From: Rothia nasimurium | GTDB taxonomy: Bacteria; Actinomycetota; Actinomycetes; Actinomycetales; Micrococcaceae | Direction: 5' to 3' | Length of the DNA stretch: 64,000 nucleotides | Assembly: GCF_014217215.1 (NCBI RefSeq) | Contig: NZ_CP056080.1 | Coordinates: 744,001-808,000 of the forward strand | Shown here: positions 35,890 through 45,585 of the stretch, piece by piece | How the letters are laid out: each line of letters starts with the position of its first letter | Position numbering within the stretch: position 1 is the first letter of the stretch | The notes under the pieces: model-generated | What the model was told of the DNA's origin: nothing | The model's input: only the letters and a program-made list of their open reading frames with translations | Database searches by the model: none | Made by a program: the position numbers and the translations under genes

Positions 35890-36001
35890 AGCTAACGTAG
35901 GGCGCCCCTGCAGCCGACTGGCTGGGGCTGGCATGAATTGGGCGAGCCCTCCAGGGCGAGACCAAGAAGGTTAGTCGGCCAAGGGGCGCCCTGCGGTAGC
36001 T
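35890..36001 (+). repeat. Structured dispersed element, copy A
   Basis: Reads on the plus strand. The outer arms start AGCTA (35890) and end TAGCT (36001) and pair over about 19 bp with one mismatch, including AGGGCGCCCCT/AGGGGCGCCCT. The core at 35913-35979 has the inner stem GCCGACT/AGTCGGC, the conserved GGGGCTGGCATGAAT and the hairpin TTGG-G-C-GA-GCCC-TCCA-GGGC-GA-G-A-CCAA with tandem GA/GA. It ends 3 nt before the pgi stop codon, in convergent 3' space. Confidence 0.85.
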
Positions 36002-36004
36002 AAA

Positions 36005-37684
36005 TTACTTACGCTGGTCCAGGTAGTAGCCAATCAGGCCCTGGGTTGAGGAATCCTGCTGAGCCAGAACCTCACGGTCGCCGCCCACGGCGGGGGCCAG
36101 CTGCAGGGCGAGCTGCTTGCCGAGCTCAACACCCCACTGGTCGAAGGAGTCGATGCCCCAGACAATACCCTGAACGAAGGTGATGTGTTCGTAGAGGGCG
36201 ATGAGCTGGCCCAGGACGGCGGGGGTCAGCTGAGAGGCCATGATGGAGGTGGTGGGGCGGTTGCCTGAGAAGACGCGGGCCGGAACGATTTCTTCGGCGG
36301 TGCCCTCGGCGCGGACCTCATCGGCGGTCTTGCCGAATGCCAGGGCCTTGGTCTGGGCGAAGAAGTTGGCTAGGAAGAGCTCGTGGATGTCCTGCTCGCC
36401 GTCGCGGGTTGCGTGAACCGGGTTGGCGAAGGCGATGAAGTCGGCGGGAATCAGTCGGGTGCCCTGGTGGATCAGCTGGTAGAAGGCGTGCTGGCCGTTG
36501 GTGCCGGGCTCGCCCCAGAAGACTTCACCGGTGGCGGTGGTGACGGGTTTGCCGTCCGCGCGCACGGACTTGCCGTTGGATTCCATGGTCAGCTGCTGCA
36601 GGTAGGCGGGGAAGCGGTGCAGGTACTGGTCGTAGGGGAGGACGGCGTGGGTTTCGGCGCCCAGGAAGTTGACGTTCCAGATGTTCAGCAGACCCATCAG
36701 GGCGGGGACATTTTCAGCCAGGGGTGCGGTGCGGAAGTGCTCGTCCATGGCGTGGAAGCCGGCCAGGAACTGCTCGAAGACCTCGGGGCCGAGCACAATA
36801 GCCAGGGGGGTGCCGATGGCGGAGTCGACGGAGTAGCGTCCGCCTACCCAGTTCCAGAACCCGAAAGCGTTCTCGGGGTCGATGCCGAATGCCTTGACCT
36901 TTTCCAGAGCGGTGGAGACGGCGACGAAGTGGGCGGCGACGGCGTCCTTTTCGTCCTTGCCGTCCAGGGCGCCGGCCTCGCGCAGAGAGGTTAGCAGCCA
37001 CTCGCGGCAGACGCGGGCGTTGGTGAGGGTTTCGAGGGTGCCGAAGGTCTTGGAGGCGACGATGAAAAGGGTGGTCTCGGGATCTAGGTCCTTGACGGTC
37101 TCGGCGGCGTCGGTGGGGTCGATGTTGGAGATGAAGCGGGCGGTCAGGCCGGGCTGGGCGTAGGGCTTCAGGGCCTCGTAGACCATGACGGGGCCCAGGT
37201 CTGAGCCGCCGATGCCGATGTTGACAACGGTTTCGATGCGCTTGCCAGTAATGCCTACCCACTCGCCGGAGCGGACGCGGTCGGCAAAGTCGTAAATCTT
37301 GGCGAGGACCTCGTGGACGTCGGCGTCGACGTCCTGGCCATCAACGACGAGAGCGGGGGTGGCGCCCTTGGGGCGGCGCAGGGCGGTGTGCAGGACGGCG
37401 CGGTCTTCGGTGACGTTGATGCGCTCACCGGCGAACATAGCGTCACGGCGCTCTTCGAGGTTCACTTCGTTGGCCAGCTGGGTTAGCAGGGCCAGGGTCT
37501 CTTCGGTGATGAGGTTCTTGGAGAGGTCAACGTAGAGGTCGGCGGCGGTGAAGCTCAGCTTTTCGGCGCGGGCAGGGTCGGCTTCGAACCAGGCGCGTAG
37601 GTCGGCGGTGGTCTTCTGCTGGTGCTCGGTCAGGGCTGCCCAGGCTTTGGTCTGGACGGGATCGGTGATGGCGGGGAGAGACAT
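36005..37684 (-). CDS. pgi: Glucose-6-phosphate isomerase
   Basis: A 559-residue enzyme interconverting glucose-6-phosphate and fructose-6-phosphate in glycolysis. Signatures include [18 protein letters not shown] near residue 152, [17 protein letters not shown] near residue 207, the catalytic Glu/His region and [18 protein letters not shown] near residue 508, the standard family signature. Length is normal. The gene stands alone. The structured element copy A sits immediately beyond its stop codon. Confidence 0.97.
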   Translation of the reverse strand: MSLPAITDPVQTKAWAALTEHQQKTTADLRAWFEADPARAEKLSFTAADLYVDLSKNLITEETLALLTQLANEVNLEERRDAMFAGERINVTEDRAVLHTALRRPKGATPALVVDGQDVDADVHEVLAKIYDFADRVRSGEWVGITGKRIETVVNIGIGGSDLGPVMVYEALKPYAQPGLTARFISNIDPTDAAETVKDLDPETTLFIVASKTFGTLETLTNARVCREWLLTSLREAGALDGKDEKDAVAAHFVAVSTALEKVKAFGIDPENAFGFWNWVGGRYSVDSAIGTPLAIVLGPEVFEQFLAGFHAMDEHFRTAPLAENVPALMGLLNIWNVNFLGAETHAVLPYDQYLHRFPAYLQQLTMESNGKSVRADGKPVTTATGEVFWGEPGTNGQHAFYQLIHQGTRLIPADFIAFANPVHATRDGEQDIHELFLANFFAQTKALAFGKTADEVRAEGTAEEIVPARVFSGNRPTTSIMASQLTPAVLGQLIALYEHITFVQGIVWGIDSFDQWGVELGKQLALQLAPAVGGDREVLAQQDSSTQGLIGYYLDQRK

Positions 37685-37984
37685 ATGTGCTCTGCCTTCC
37701 TGTCGATTTGGGTGTTCTTGCCTCTATTTTATGTTGGTTTGGTAGTTTTTGACCCCGCTGGCGGGTGTGGTTTTTTGTGGTTTTATAGGCAATTAAGCAG
37801 ACCAAGAAGATGCCTACTTATTATCAGTGGTGTTATTATTGAAGTGGAATAGGCATCTCTAGCCCCTTCCTGAACCACGCTGTGCGAGCTCCTCGCTCTT
37901 ATAGGTGTGGGTGCGGACGCGGCATACGGGGTGCTTTTGCATGTCAACTAGGTCGAAACGTAAGAAGATATAAAGGACACTTTC
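37685..37984. other. 300-bp divergent intergenic region between pgi and the BCCT gene
   Basis: No gene is seen. It contains an A+T-rich part (37690-37860) with an inverted repeat at 37808-37858 listed separately, one copy of the octamer GCGGACGC near 37913, and a ribosome site AAAGGA before the ATG at 37985. It must hold the promoters of pgi and of the transporter; I cannot place them with confidence. Confidence 0.5.
37808..37858 (+). promoter_or_regulatory. Inverted repeat upstream of the BCCT transporter
   Basis: A perfect 9-bp inverted repeat AGATGCCTA (37808-37816) and TAGGCATCT (37850-37858) encloses a 33-nt A+T-rich segment with TTATTAT twice. Neither end has a T-tract. It could be a paired regulator site or an RNA stem upstream of the osmolyte transporter. 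Confidence 0.35.
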
Positions 37985-39931
37985 ATGGCTACCACCCAGC
38001 AAACTCCGCCCAGCTCGGGCCCCGACCTGCGGAAGGGGGATATCGACGCGGCCGCTAAGGAAAACATGCGTGAAGGTTCCCTGGCGCCCAAGGTTTTTAT
38101 TCCCGCAGCCGTTATCATGGCTGCCTTTATCGGCATCACCCTGGCCTTCCCCCACCGCACCAAAGAAATCTTCGATGCCCTGCAGGCAGACGTTATTAAC
38201 TACTTCGGTTGGTACTACGTCGCTATCGTTGCTTTCTTCGTCATCTTCGCCCTCTACCTGGGCTTCTCCCGCATGGGCGACGTTAAGCTAGGCGATGACG
38301 ACGACGAACCCGCCTACCCTTTCACTACCTGGTTCGCCTTCCTCTTTGCTGCCGGTATGGGCATCGGCCTGGTCTTCTACGGGGCAACCGAACCCCTCAT
38401 GCACTACGTTGACCCCCGCCCCGGCGTGGGTGACGGCACCAAGGAAGAAATTGCTCAGGCTGCGATGAGCCAGTCCTTCCTGCACTGGGGTCTGCACCCC
38501 TGGGCTATCTACGTCATCGTGGGCCTTGCCATTGCCTATGCAACCCACCGCCTCAAGCTGCCTCTCTCTATCCGCTACTCCCTCAAGCCCCTGCTGGGCG
38601 ACCGCGTAAAAGGTGGAGCAGGTGACGTCATCGACGTTGTCGCCCTGGTTGGCACCCTCTTCGGTGTAGCGACCTCTCTTGGCCTCGGTGTAATGCAGAT
38701 TGCTGCGGGCCTGGGCTACATGAACATCCCGGCCGAGGGTAACGGCTGGCTGGTGGGCATCATCGTGGTGCTCATGGGTATCACCCTCTTCTCCGTGGTC
38801 ACCGGTCTAGAAAAGGGTATGAAGTGGCTCTCGAACGGCAACCTCATGCTGGCCGCTATCGTCTGCCTCTTCGTGCTGGTGGTTGGCCCCACCCTCTTCC
38901 TCTTCCGTAACTTCATCGGGTCCATCGGTAACTACCTGCAAAACGTCGTTGCCATGACCTTTGAGACCCTGGCCCTCTACGGTGTTGACGGTGAACAGTT
39001 CCAGGCTGCCTGGACCACCTTCTACTGGGGCTGGTGGATTTCCTGGTCGCCCTTCGTCGGCATGTTCATCGCCCGAGTTTCCAAGGGCCGTTCCGTGCGC
39101 GAATTCGTGATCGGTGTGCTGCTGGTACCCGCTCTGACCTCCTTCTTCTGGTTCTCCGTACTCGGTGGCACTGCCCTGCACCAGGAACTCTTTGGCACCG
39201 GCACTAGCTTGGTGGGCGAAGACGGTAGCGTCTCTGCGGAGAATGCCCTCTTCCAGATGTTCCACAATCTGCCCGGTGGCGTCATTCTGACTGCCGGTGC
39301 GGTACTGCTGATTACCGTCTTCTTCGTGACCTCGGCAGACTCCGGCGCTCTGGTACTGGGCATGCTTTCCACTAACGGGTCACCTGAACCCAAAACCTGG
39401 ATTCGTGTCTTCTGGGTGCTGGTTGCAGCTGCAACCGCGATCTCCCTGGTTGTCATCGGTGGTAGCGAATCGCTGTCAGCGATTCAAACCGTCGCAATTC
39501 TGACGGCCCTGCCTTTCTCAATAGTGATCGTGCTGATGTGTATCTCCCTCTACAAGGCCCTGAGCGTTGAGCACCGTCTCTTCGTCCGCGCCCAGCGTCG
39601 TAATGCTCGCCATGAGATTGAAGCCTCACTGGCTGAGCAGATTGACGACCGCGTCAACGAGCTGGTTGCCGAAGGCGTCGAAGAGCGCGTCACCGCAGCA
39701 GTGGGGGAGCACCTTGACGAACACCTGGACGGCCAGCTCGAAGCGGCCCTGGAAGAAGCCGTGGATAAGGCGGTTGAAGCTAAGGTCGAAGAGGCCGTAG
39801 AAAAGGCTGTTGACGAAGTAGCTCTCCAGGTCGACGCAAATACTGCCGCAATCGAACAGATCCGTGCGGTGACTGGATCTATTCCGGTAGTCAAACCCCA
39901 GGATGTAAAGCAGACACCCTGGAATAAATAG
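37985..39931 (+). CDS. BCCT-family betaine/choline/carnitine transporter
   Basis: A 648-residue transporter with 12 membrane segments (about residues 37-520). The family signature is present as AAWTTFYWGWWISWSPFVGMF near residue 343, including the Trp box that binds the quaternary ammonium group. Such carriers (BetT, BetP, EctP) import glycine betaine or related solutes for osmotic protection using Na+ or H+. The cytoplasmic C-terminal tail, about 110 residues, is unusual: a series of EEAVDKAVEAKVEEAVEKAV heptads predicts a long coiled coil, perhaps for osmosensing or oligomerisation. Structured element copy B begins directly after the stop. Confidence 0.9.
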   Translation: MATTQQTPPSSGPDLRKGDIDAAAKENMREGSLAPKVFIPAAVIMAAFIGITLAFPHRTKEIFDALQADVINYFGWYYVAIVAFFVIFALYLGFSRMGDVKLGDDDDEPAYPFTTWFAFLFAAGMGIGLVFYGATEPLMHYVDPRPGVGDGTKEEIAQAAMSQSFLHWGLHPWAIYVIVGLAIAYATHRLKLPLSIRYSLKPLLGDRVKGGAGDVIDVVALVGTLFGVATSLGLGVMQIAAGLGYMNIPAEGNGWLVGIIVVLMGITLFSVVTGLEKGMKWLSNGNLMLAAIVCLFVLVVGPTLFLFRNFIGSIGNYLQNVVAMTFETLALYGVDGEQFQAAWTTFYWGWWISWSPFVGMFIARVSKGRSVREFVIGVLLVPALTSFFWFSVLGGTALHQELFGTGTSLVGEDGSVSAENALFQMFHNLPGGVILTAGAVLLITVFFVTSADSGALVLGMLSTNGSPEPKTWIRVFWVLVAAATAISLVVIGGSESLSAIQTVAILTALPFSIVIVLMCISLYKALSVEHRLFVRAQRRNARHEIEASLAEQIDDRVNELVAEGVEERVTAAVGEHLDEHLDGQLEAALEEAVDKAVEAKVEEAVEKAVDEVALQVDANTAAIEQIRAVTGSIPVVKPQDVKQTPWNK

Positions 39932-40065
39932 GAAATGAACTGCCTTTAGGGAGGCGGACGCTCTCGGCGCCGACTGGCTGGGGCTGGCATGAATTGCCAG
40001 TGAGCGCCAGCGAACCGGCAAGAAGGTTAGTCGGCAAGAGAGCGTCCGCCTCCCTTATTCATTTC
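39932..40065 (+). repeat. Structured dispersed element, copy B
   Basis: Reads on the plus strand. The outermost arms GAAATGAA (39932-39939) and TTCATTTC (40058-40065) pair, then a perfect 17-bp stem GGGAGGCGGACGCTCTC (39949-39965) with 40038-40054. The core at 39969-40035 has the inner stem GCCGACT/AGTCGGC, the conserved GGGGCTGGCATGAAT and the hairpin TTGCC-A-G-T-GA-GC-GCCA-GC-GA-A-C-C-GGCAA. It begins at the first base after the transporter's stop codon, in the sense direction. Confidence 0.87.
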
Positions 40066-40208
40066 TAATGTGTCCCAGAAGATAGCGGCTAGTTTAGGTG
40101 CCGCCGGTATAATCAAACCGAAAGCCCTCTGCGCTGGTGCCGAAAATTCGACAGGTAAGCCGCGCACCGGCGTCCTTATCCCCAACATGTAAGCGAGATA
40201 CTTTCCGC

Positions 40209-42122
40209 ATGTCTGAAACTCAGAACACCGCTTCACGGAGCGACCTTCGCAACGTGGCAATCGTGGCTCACGTTGACCACGGCAAGACCACCATCGTTGA
40301 TGCGATGCTCAAGCAGACCAACGCCTTCTCCGCCCACGCTGACGTGGAAGACCGCGTCATGGACTCCGGTGACCTTGAAAAGGAAAAGGGCATCACCATT
40401 TTGGCTAAGAACACCACCGTGTTCTACTCCGGCCCTGCAGCCAAGGGCGAAGAAATTACCATCAACGTTATTGATACTCCCGGTCACGCTGACTTCGGCG
40501 GTGAGGTTGAGCGCGGCCTGTCCATGGTTGATGGTGTTGTGCTGCTGGTGGACGCTTCAGAGGGACCCCTGCCCCAGACCCGTTTTGTGCTGCGTAAGGC
40601 CCTAGCTGCTAAGCTGCCCGTTATTCTGGTTGTTAATAAGGTTGACCGCCCCGACGCCCGTATTGACGAAGTTGTTGGCGAGTCTATGGACCTGCTTCTG
40701 GGGCTGGCGAGCGACCTGGCTGATGAGGTTCCCGATCTCGATATCGATGCTCTGCTGAATGTCCCCGTCGTCTACGCTTCCGGTAAGGCAGGTGCTGCGT
40801 CATTGAACCAGCCCGCTGACGGCGCCCTGCCCGATAACGATGACCTGGAGCCCCTCTTCGAGACCATCCTGGAACATGTTCCTGCCCCCACCTACGACCC
40901 CAATGAGGTGCTGCAGGCTCACGTGACCAACCTTGACTCCTCACCCTTCCTGGGCCGCCTGGCTCTGCTGCGTATCTTCAATGGCACCCTGAAGAAGGGC
41001 CAGACCGTTGCCTGGGTACGTCAGGATGGCGAAACCAAGAATGTTCGTATCTCTGAGCTACTGGCTACCAAGGCACTGGAACGTGTTCCCGCTGAGTCCG
41101 CTGGCCCCGGTGAAATTGTCGCTGTTGCCGGTATCGAAGACATCACCATTGGTGAAACCCTCACCGACCCCGAGAACCCCAAGCCCCTGCCCCTGATCAA
41201 GGTCGATGACCCTGCGATTTCCGTTACCATCGGTATCAACACCTCACCGTTGGCCGGTAAGGTCAAGGGCGCTAAGGTTACCGCCCGCCAGGTGAAGGAC
41301 CGCCTCGATAAGGAGCTCATCGGTAACGTCTCCCTCAAGGTTTTGCCCACCGAGCGTCCGGACGCCTGGGAGGTCCAGGGGCGTGGCGAACTCGCTCTGG
41401 CGATTCTTGTTGAGCAGATGCGCCGTGAAGGCTTTGAGCTGACCGTGGGCAAGCCCCAGGTTGTTACTAAGACCATCGACGGCAAGGTTCATGAGCCCAT
41501 GGAGCACATGATTATCGACGTGCCCGAAGAATTCCTGGGTGCCGTCACCCAGCTCATGGCAGCTCGTAAGGGCCGCATGGAAAACATGGCCAACAATGGT
41601 ACCGGCTGGGTCCGCATGGAATTCGCCGTGCCAGCCCGCGGCCTGATTGGCTTCCGCACCAAGTTCCTCACCGAGACCCGCGGTGCCGGTATTTCATCGT
41701 CCTACTCCACCGGCTACGAGCCCTGGGCAGGCGACATCGACTACCGCTCCAACGGCTCTATGATTTCTGACCGCGCCGGCGTCGTTACCCCCTACGCTAT
41801 TATCGGTCTGCAGGAACGTGGCACCATCTTCGTCGAACCCACCTCAGAGGTTTACGAGGGCATGATCATCGGCGAGAACTCACGCGCCGACGACATGGAA
41901 GTTAACATCACCCGCGAAAAGAAGCTGACCAACATGCGCTCAGCTTCAGCAGATAACTTCGAAAACATGACTCCCCCCAAGAAGCTCACCCTCGAAGAGT
42001 CCCTGGAATGGGCCCGCGAGGACGAGTGCGTGGAAGTCACACCCGAAGCTATTCGTATTCGCAAGGTTATCCTTGACTCCAATGAGCGCGTGCGCGAAGC
42101 ACGCCGTCGCGCCCGCGCCTAA
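40209..42122 (+). CDS. typA: Translational GTPase TypA/BipA
   Basis: A 637-residue ribosome-binding GTPase. G motifs are [15 protein letters not shown] (G1, near residue 18), [16 protein letters not shown] (G3) and NKVDR (G4), followed by EF-G-like domains and the BipA-specific C-terminal domain ([22 protein letters not shown]). TypA supports ribosome assembly and growth under stress. The start at 40209 ([27 protein letters not shown]) is preferred over an open extension to 40137. Confidence 0.95.
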   Translation: MSETQNTASRSDLRNVAIVAHVDHGKTTIVDAMLKQTNAFSAHADVEDRVMDSGDLEKEKGITILAKNTTVFYSGPAAKGEEITINVIDTPGHADFGGEVERGLSMVDGVVLLVDASEGPLPQTRFVLRKALAAKLPVILVVNKVDRPDARIDEVVGESMDLLLGLASDLADEVPDLDIDALLNVPVVYASGKAGAASLNQPADGALPDNDDLEPLFETILEHVPAPTYDPNEVLQAHVTNLDSSPFLGRLALLRIFNGTLKKGQTVAWVRQDGETKNVRISELLATKALERVPAESAGPGEIVAVAGIEDITIGETLTDPENPKPLPLIKVDDPAISVTIGINTSPLAGKVKGAKVTARQVKDRLDKELIGNVSLKVLPTERPDAWEVQGRGELALAILVEQMRREGFELTVGKPQVVTKTIDGKVHEPMEHMIIDVPEEFLGAVTQLMAARKGRMENMANNGTGWVRMEFAVPARGLIGFRTKFLTETRGAGISSSYSTGYEPWAGDIDYRSNGSMISDRAGVVTPYAIIGLQERGTIFVEPTSEVYEGMIIGENSRADDMEVNITREKKLTNMRSASADNFENMTPPKKLTLEESLEWAREDECVEVTPEAIRIRKVILDSNERVREARRRARA

Positions 42123-42146
42123 GGGTACAAAGGGATAGATGCTCTC

Positions 42147-42192
42147 AGGGCCGTGGTCCGTTCTCCTGAACAGGGGAGCGGGCCACGGCCCT
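42147..42192 (+). terminator. Terminator-like hairpin after typA
   Basis: A long stem: AGGGCCGTGG/CCACGGCCCT continues inward as CCGTTCTCCTG paired with CAGGGGAGCGG through wobble pairs. There is no clear T-tract, so it may also be a 3' processing barrier. Confidence 0.7.
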
Positions 42193-42320
42193 ACTGATAA
42201 CCACAGGGATAAGAGCGAGATGACCTAAGCACATCGTTAAAACAGCAAACCCAGCTAGAGCTCAGTAAGTAAAGCTAAAATTGCTAGGAACCAAACAGCA
42301 CCCAGCAGAAAACCGTCACC

Positions 42321-43619
42321 ATGGAACTCGACGCCCAGCCTCATTACCCGGTCGCCGGTGAAGTCATCACCGACACCGCTACTTTTAGCCTGATTCCCGA
42401 AGGCATCAAGCCCAAAGACACCACCGTTCTTTTCGTGCACGCCCACCCCGACGATGAAGCCTCATCGACCGGTGCCACCATCGGCGCTCTTACCGACGCC
42501 GGCGTCACTGTACACTTGCTCACCATGACCCGTGGTGAAATGGGTGAAGTCATTGACCCTGCCCTGCGTCATCTCGAAGCGACCCACCCCGCTAACACCG
42601 ACCGGGGCCATGCCCTGGGTGAGTACCGCACCGGGGAACTCAAAGCCTCCCTCAAAGCCCTCGGCATCCGCCGCCACCTCTACCTGGGCGAGGGGGCGAG
42701 TTACCTGCCCGGCGAGCGCACCAGCTACCGTGATTCGGGTATGACGTGGGGGTCGGACGGACGCGCTATCGCTAACCCCGCCGCAGCCGATGACTGCCTT
42801 ACGCGTCTGCCCCTCAAGCCCCAGGCAGACGCCATCGCCAGCGCTATCCGTGAAATCAGGCCGGACGTTGTCGTCACCTACGACGCGGACGGCGGCTACG
42901 GGCACCCCGACCACAAACGAACCTACGAAGCTACCTTGGCGGCCGTCCGCTCCCTAGAGGGAACCCCCTCGGCTCCCATCGCTCTATGGGGCATCGAAGG
43001 CGACCCCAATCGTCAAGATACCCGGCAGCAGGCTGTCATTATGGGCAGTATCGACCATAAGCGCGAGGCCATGCGTGCCCATGCTACCCAAATTACTATC
43101 ACCAGCGAGACCACCTTCGAGTACTCAAACGGGGTCTCCCAGCCCATCAACCCTACCGAAACCTACCGCCTGCTCTGGGGCACAGCCCAGTCGGGAACCC
43201 CAGCCGCCGCGTCTCCGGAAGAAAGCGTTGAAGCCCCCGGCCCTATCAACTCAGCCATTTCCGCAATCGCCCTCGGGCTGATTGCAAGTTTTGCCGGAAC
43301 CATGTACCACGCCCATATCTGGTACCCCACTAGTGCGCTCTGGGTACCCTGGGGTGCTGCCCTGGGCATCCTGACCGTATACTTCGCTTCAACCTGGGTT
43401 GCCATTCACACCGAAAAGAACTGGGCAGCAGCCCTGCTCGGTGCCACGGCCTTTATCCTCATCGGCATCTTTGCATTTGCCAAAGGTACCTCAATGCTGG
43501 TCTATATCAACCCCATCAACCCGATCGGCACCGCTGGAACTATCTGGGCTCTCGGATCCCTTGTTGCCTCAACCCTGGGAATTATGAGCGCCACTAAATA
43601 CCGCCGCAATAAAACTTAA
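42321..43619 (+). CDS. mshB: MshB-type GlcNAc-Ins deacetylase with C-terminal membrane domain
   Basis: A 432-residue protein. The N-terminal PIG-L-type deacetylase domain has the zinc-binding AHPDDE near residue 41, TMTRGEMGEV near residue 72 and the later zinc His in DGGYGHPDHKR near residue 195, as in MshB, which deacetylates GlcNAc-inositol in mycothiol biosynthesis. After residue about 305 comes a second part with four hydrophobic segments (about 313-335, 340-362, 366-388, 397-420) absent from mycobacterial MshB (about 300 residues). A related lincosamide-type or Mca amidase role cannot be excluded, but the motif set favours MshB. Confidence 0.82.
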   Translation: MELDAQPHYPVAGEVITDTATFSLIPEGIKPKDTTVLFVHAHPDDEASSTGATIGALTDAGVTVHLLTMTRGEMGEVIDPALRHLEATHPANTDRGHALGEYRTGELKASLKALGIRRHLYLGEGASYLPGERTSYRDSGMTWGSDGRAIANPAAADDCLTRLPLKPQADAIASAIREIRPDVVVTYDADGGYGHPDHKRTYEATLAAVRSLEGTPSAPIALWGIEGDPNRQDTRQQAVIMGSIDHKREAMRAHATQITITSETTFEYSNGVSQPINPTETYRLLWGTAQSGTPAAASPEESVEAPGPINSAISAIALGLIASFAGTMYHAHIWYPTSALWVPWGAALGILTVYFASTWVAIHTEKNWAAALLGATAFILIGIFAFAKGTSMLVYINPINPIGTAGTIWALGSLVASTLGIMSATKYRRNKT

Positions 43620-43740
43620 CCCGGCTCAGCAGGCTATCTCATCCATCACAAAAATCTGCCCCTACACCGGTGACCAGATACACTAGAGCACAGTTACCCA
43701 ACACACCACGCACCGGTGCGTCACCACCAGAAAGGCACCC

Positions 43741-44064
43741 ATGACCTACATCATCGCCCAGCCCTGCGTCGATGTAAAAGATCGCGCCTGCGTCGAAGAA
43801 TGCCCTGTCGACTGCATCTACGAAGGCGAACGCTCCCTCTACATTCACCCCGATGAATGCGTCGACTGCGGTGCTTGTGAGCCGGTTTGCCCCGTAGAAG
43901 CTATCTACTACGAAGACGACGTCCCCGAAGAATGGGAAGACTACACCGCCGCTAACGCCGACTTCTTCGACGATCTTGGCTCACCCGGTGGTGCCGCCCG
44001 CCTGGGCGTCATCGCTAAGGACGCCCCCATGATTGCGGCCCTGCCCCCGCAGAACCAGGACTAA
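43741..44064 (+). CDS. fdxA: 7Fe ferredoxin
   Basis: A 107-residue ferredoxin. Cysteines at 9, 17, 21, 25, 40, 43, 46 and 50 form the pattern for one 3Fe-4S and one 4Fe-4S cluster of the actinobacterial FdxA/FdxC type; the MTYIIAQPCVDVKDRACVEECPVDCIY start is standard. It carries electrons for low-potential enzymes. The gene precedes dapC, the same pairing as in M. tuberculosis (fdxC-dapC), but a terminator lies between them here. Confidence 0.95.
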   Translation: MTYIIAQPCVDVKDRACVEECPVDCIYEGERSLYIHPDECVDCGACEPVCPVEAIYYEDDVPEEWEDYTAANADFFDDLGSPGGAARLGVIAKDAPMIAALPPQNQD

Positions 44065-44073
44065 ACAAACATC

Positions 44074-44115
44074 AGTCAGCACAAGCAAGTTTGAGACGCT
44101 TGTGCTGACTTTTTT
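44074..44115 (+). terminator. Terminator after fdxA
   Basis: A 13-bp stem AGTCAGCACAAGC/GCTTGTGCTGACT with an 11-nt loop, followed by TTTTT. Confidence 0.92.
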
Positions 44116-44228
44116 ATGAGCACCTACACTAGAAATAAACGTGGTGCTTCATGCAACTACCTAGGGGTGGGGCAGCGCCGCGCCGCGCCCCCACCGTACC
44201 TGAACATATTCACAAGAGAAAGCAGACC

Positions 44229-45359
44229 ATGCGCGAATTTGGCCTCGACCTGCCCGACTATCCCTGGGACACTATGGCCCCCTACCGGGCTACCGCTGAA
44301 GCCCACCCCGAGGGGCTCATTAACCTTTCTATTGGAACCCCGGTTGACCCTACCCCCTCAGTTATCCGTGATGCCCTGGCCGGTGCTACCGATGCCCACG
44401 GCTACCCCACGACCCACGGTACTCTCACCCTGCGTCAGGCTATCGTTGACTGGTTCGACCGCCGCCGCGGCGTTCCCGGGCTGTCTACCGACCAGGTCAT
44501 GCCCACTATCGGCTCGAAGGAGCTTGTTGCCTGGCTTCCCTTCCTGCTGGGCCTGGGGGAGGGGGACGTGGTCGTCCGCCCCACCGTTGCCTACCCTACC
44601 TACGACATCGGTGCCCAGCTCGCCGGCGCAACCCCCGTGGCAGCTGACTCCCTGGATGAGCTCGATGAGGCGACCCGTGCCCGCGTCCGCCTGGTATGGA
44701 TTAACTCGCCGGCCAACCCCACCGGCATCGTGCGCGATGTGGATGAGCTGAAAAAGATAGTGGAGGACGCCCGTGCCCTGGGTGCCGTGGTTGCCTCCGA
44801 TGAGTGCTACGCAGAACTGGGCTGGGGAGAATGGGACTCTGCTCGCGGTGGTAAGTCTGTGCCCTCCGTGCTTGACCCCCGTGTCTGTGGCGAAAGCCAG
44901 GATCTGGTGCTGGCAGCCTACTCTCTTTCCAAGCAGTCCAACTTTGCTGGCTACCGCGGCGCTTTTATCGCGGGAGACGAGACGATTATGGCCAACCTGG
45001 TCAACTCTCGTAAGCACGCGGGCATGATTGTGCCCGCTCCCGTACAGGTCGCCATGACCGCAGCGCTCTCCGATGACGCTCACGTTGAGGCCCAGAAAGA
45101 CCTCTACCGGGCCCGCCGCGAAACCCTACTGCCGGCCCTGGAACGCTTCGGGCTAACCGTTGAACACTCCGAGGCCGGTCTCTACCTGTGGGCTACAGCA
45201 GGTGAAGATACCTGGGCTACCGTCCAGCGCTTTGCAGACAAGGGTATCGTGATTGGCCCCGGTGTTTTCTACGGAACCGCAGGTGAGGGGTACGTACGTA
45301 TCGCTCTGACCGGTTCAGATAACGACATTTCCCGTGCCGCTGCCCGACTGTCAGAGTAA
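44229..45359 (+). CDS. dapC: Succinyldiaminopimelate transaminase
   Basis: A 376-residue PLP enzyme in lysine and diaminopimelate biosynthesis, converting N-succinyl-2-amino-6-ketopimelate to N-succinyl-diaminopimelate. INSPANPTGIVRD (near residue 160), VVASDECYAELGW (PLP Asp and Tyr) and AYSLSKQSNFAGYRGAF (Schiff-base Lys near residue 237) match DapC. The ATG at 44229 follows AGAGAAAG. The position next to fdxA is characteristic, and dapD and dapE lie 5-7 kb downstream, so three lysine-pathway steps are encoded in this window. Confidence 0.92.
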   Translation: MREFGLDLPDYPWDTMAPYRATAEAHPEGLINLSIGTPVDPTPSVIRDALAGATDAHGYPTTHGTLTLRQAIVDWFDRRRGVPGLSTDQVMPTIGSKELVAWLPFLLGLGEGDVVVRPTVAYPTYDIGAQLAGATPVAADSLDELDEATRARVRLVWINSPANPTGIVRDVDELKKIVEDARALGAVVASDECYAELGWGEWDSARGGKSVPSVLDPRVCGESQDLVLAAYSLSKQSNFAGYRGAFIAGDETIMANLVNSRKHAGMIVPAPVQVAMTAALSDDAHVEAQKDLYRARRETLLPALERFGLTVEHSEAGLYLWATAGEDTWATVQRFADKGIVIGPGVFYGTAGEGYVRIALTGSDNDISRAAARLSE

Positions 45360-45465
45360 AGCAAAGCTGTTAATGTCAAATAAGCTCAGCTAAAGAACGT
45401 AATGTAGCTTCTGAACTCACACCAATGTGACCCCGCGCATTATTCTGCTGTAATGTAGACCATAG

Positions 45466-45531
45466 ATGACGTGCGTACGTGCACGGTGCGGCCTTCCACC
45501 ACCCCGCGAAAGCCGCACCGTCCTTTTTTAG
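45466..45531 (+). CDS. Possible 21-codon leader ORF before gltA
   Basis: An ATG at 45466 opens a 21-codon frame ending in a TAG at 45529-45531; it spans the terminator stem at 45483-45521. A -10-like TAATGT lies at 45451-45456. This resembles an attenuation leader in layout only: there is no run of a regulatory amino acid, and no ribosome site is seen. The simpler reading is a dapC terminator followed by the gltA promoter. Confidence 0.15.
   Translation: MTCVRARCGLPPPRESRTVLF
45483..45529 (+). terminator. Terminator between dapC and gltA
   Basis: A 10-bp stem ACGGTGCGGC/GCCGCACCGT with an 18-nt loop, then CCTTTTTT. TAGAAT directly after the T-run (45529-45534) may be the gltA -10 box. Confidence 0.85.
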
Positions 45532-45585
45532 AATCCCACTTCATCACACAGCACGTACGTTGCCTCGTATGACAGGAGGAACACA

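Noticed and set aside
45360-45585. Attenuation-type leader control of gltA.
   Set aside because: The short frame at 45466 has no regulatory codon run and no ribosome site; a dapC terminator followed by a gltA promoter is simpler. It is kept only as a very low-confidence feature.
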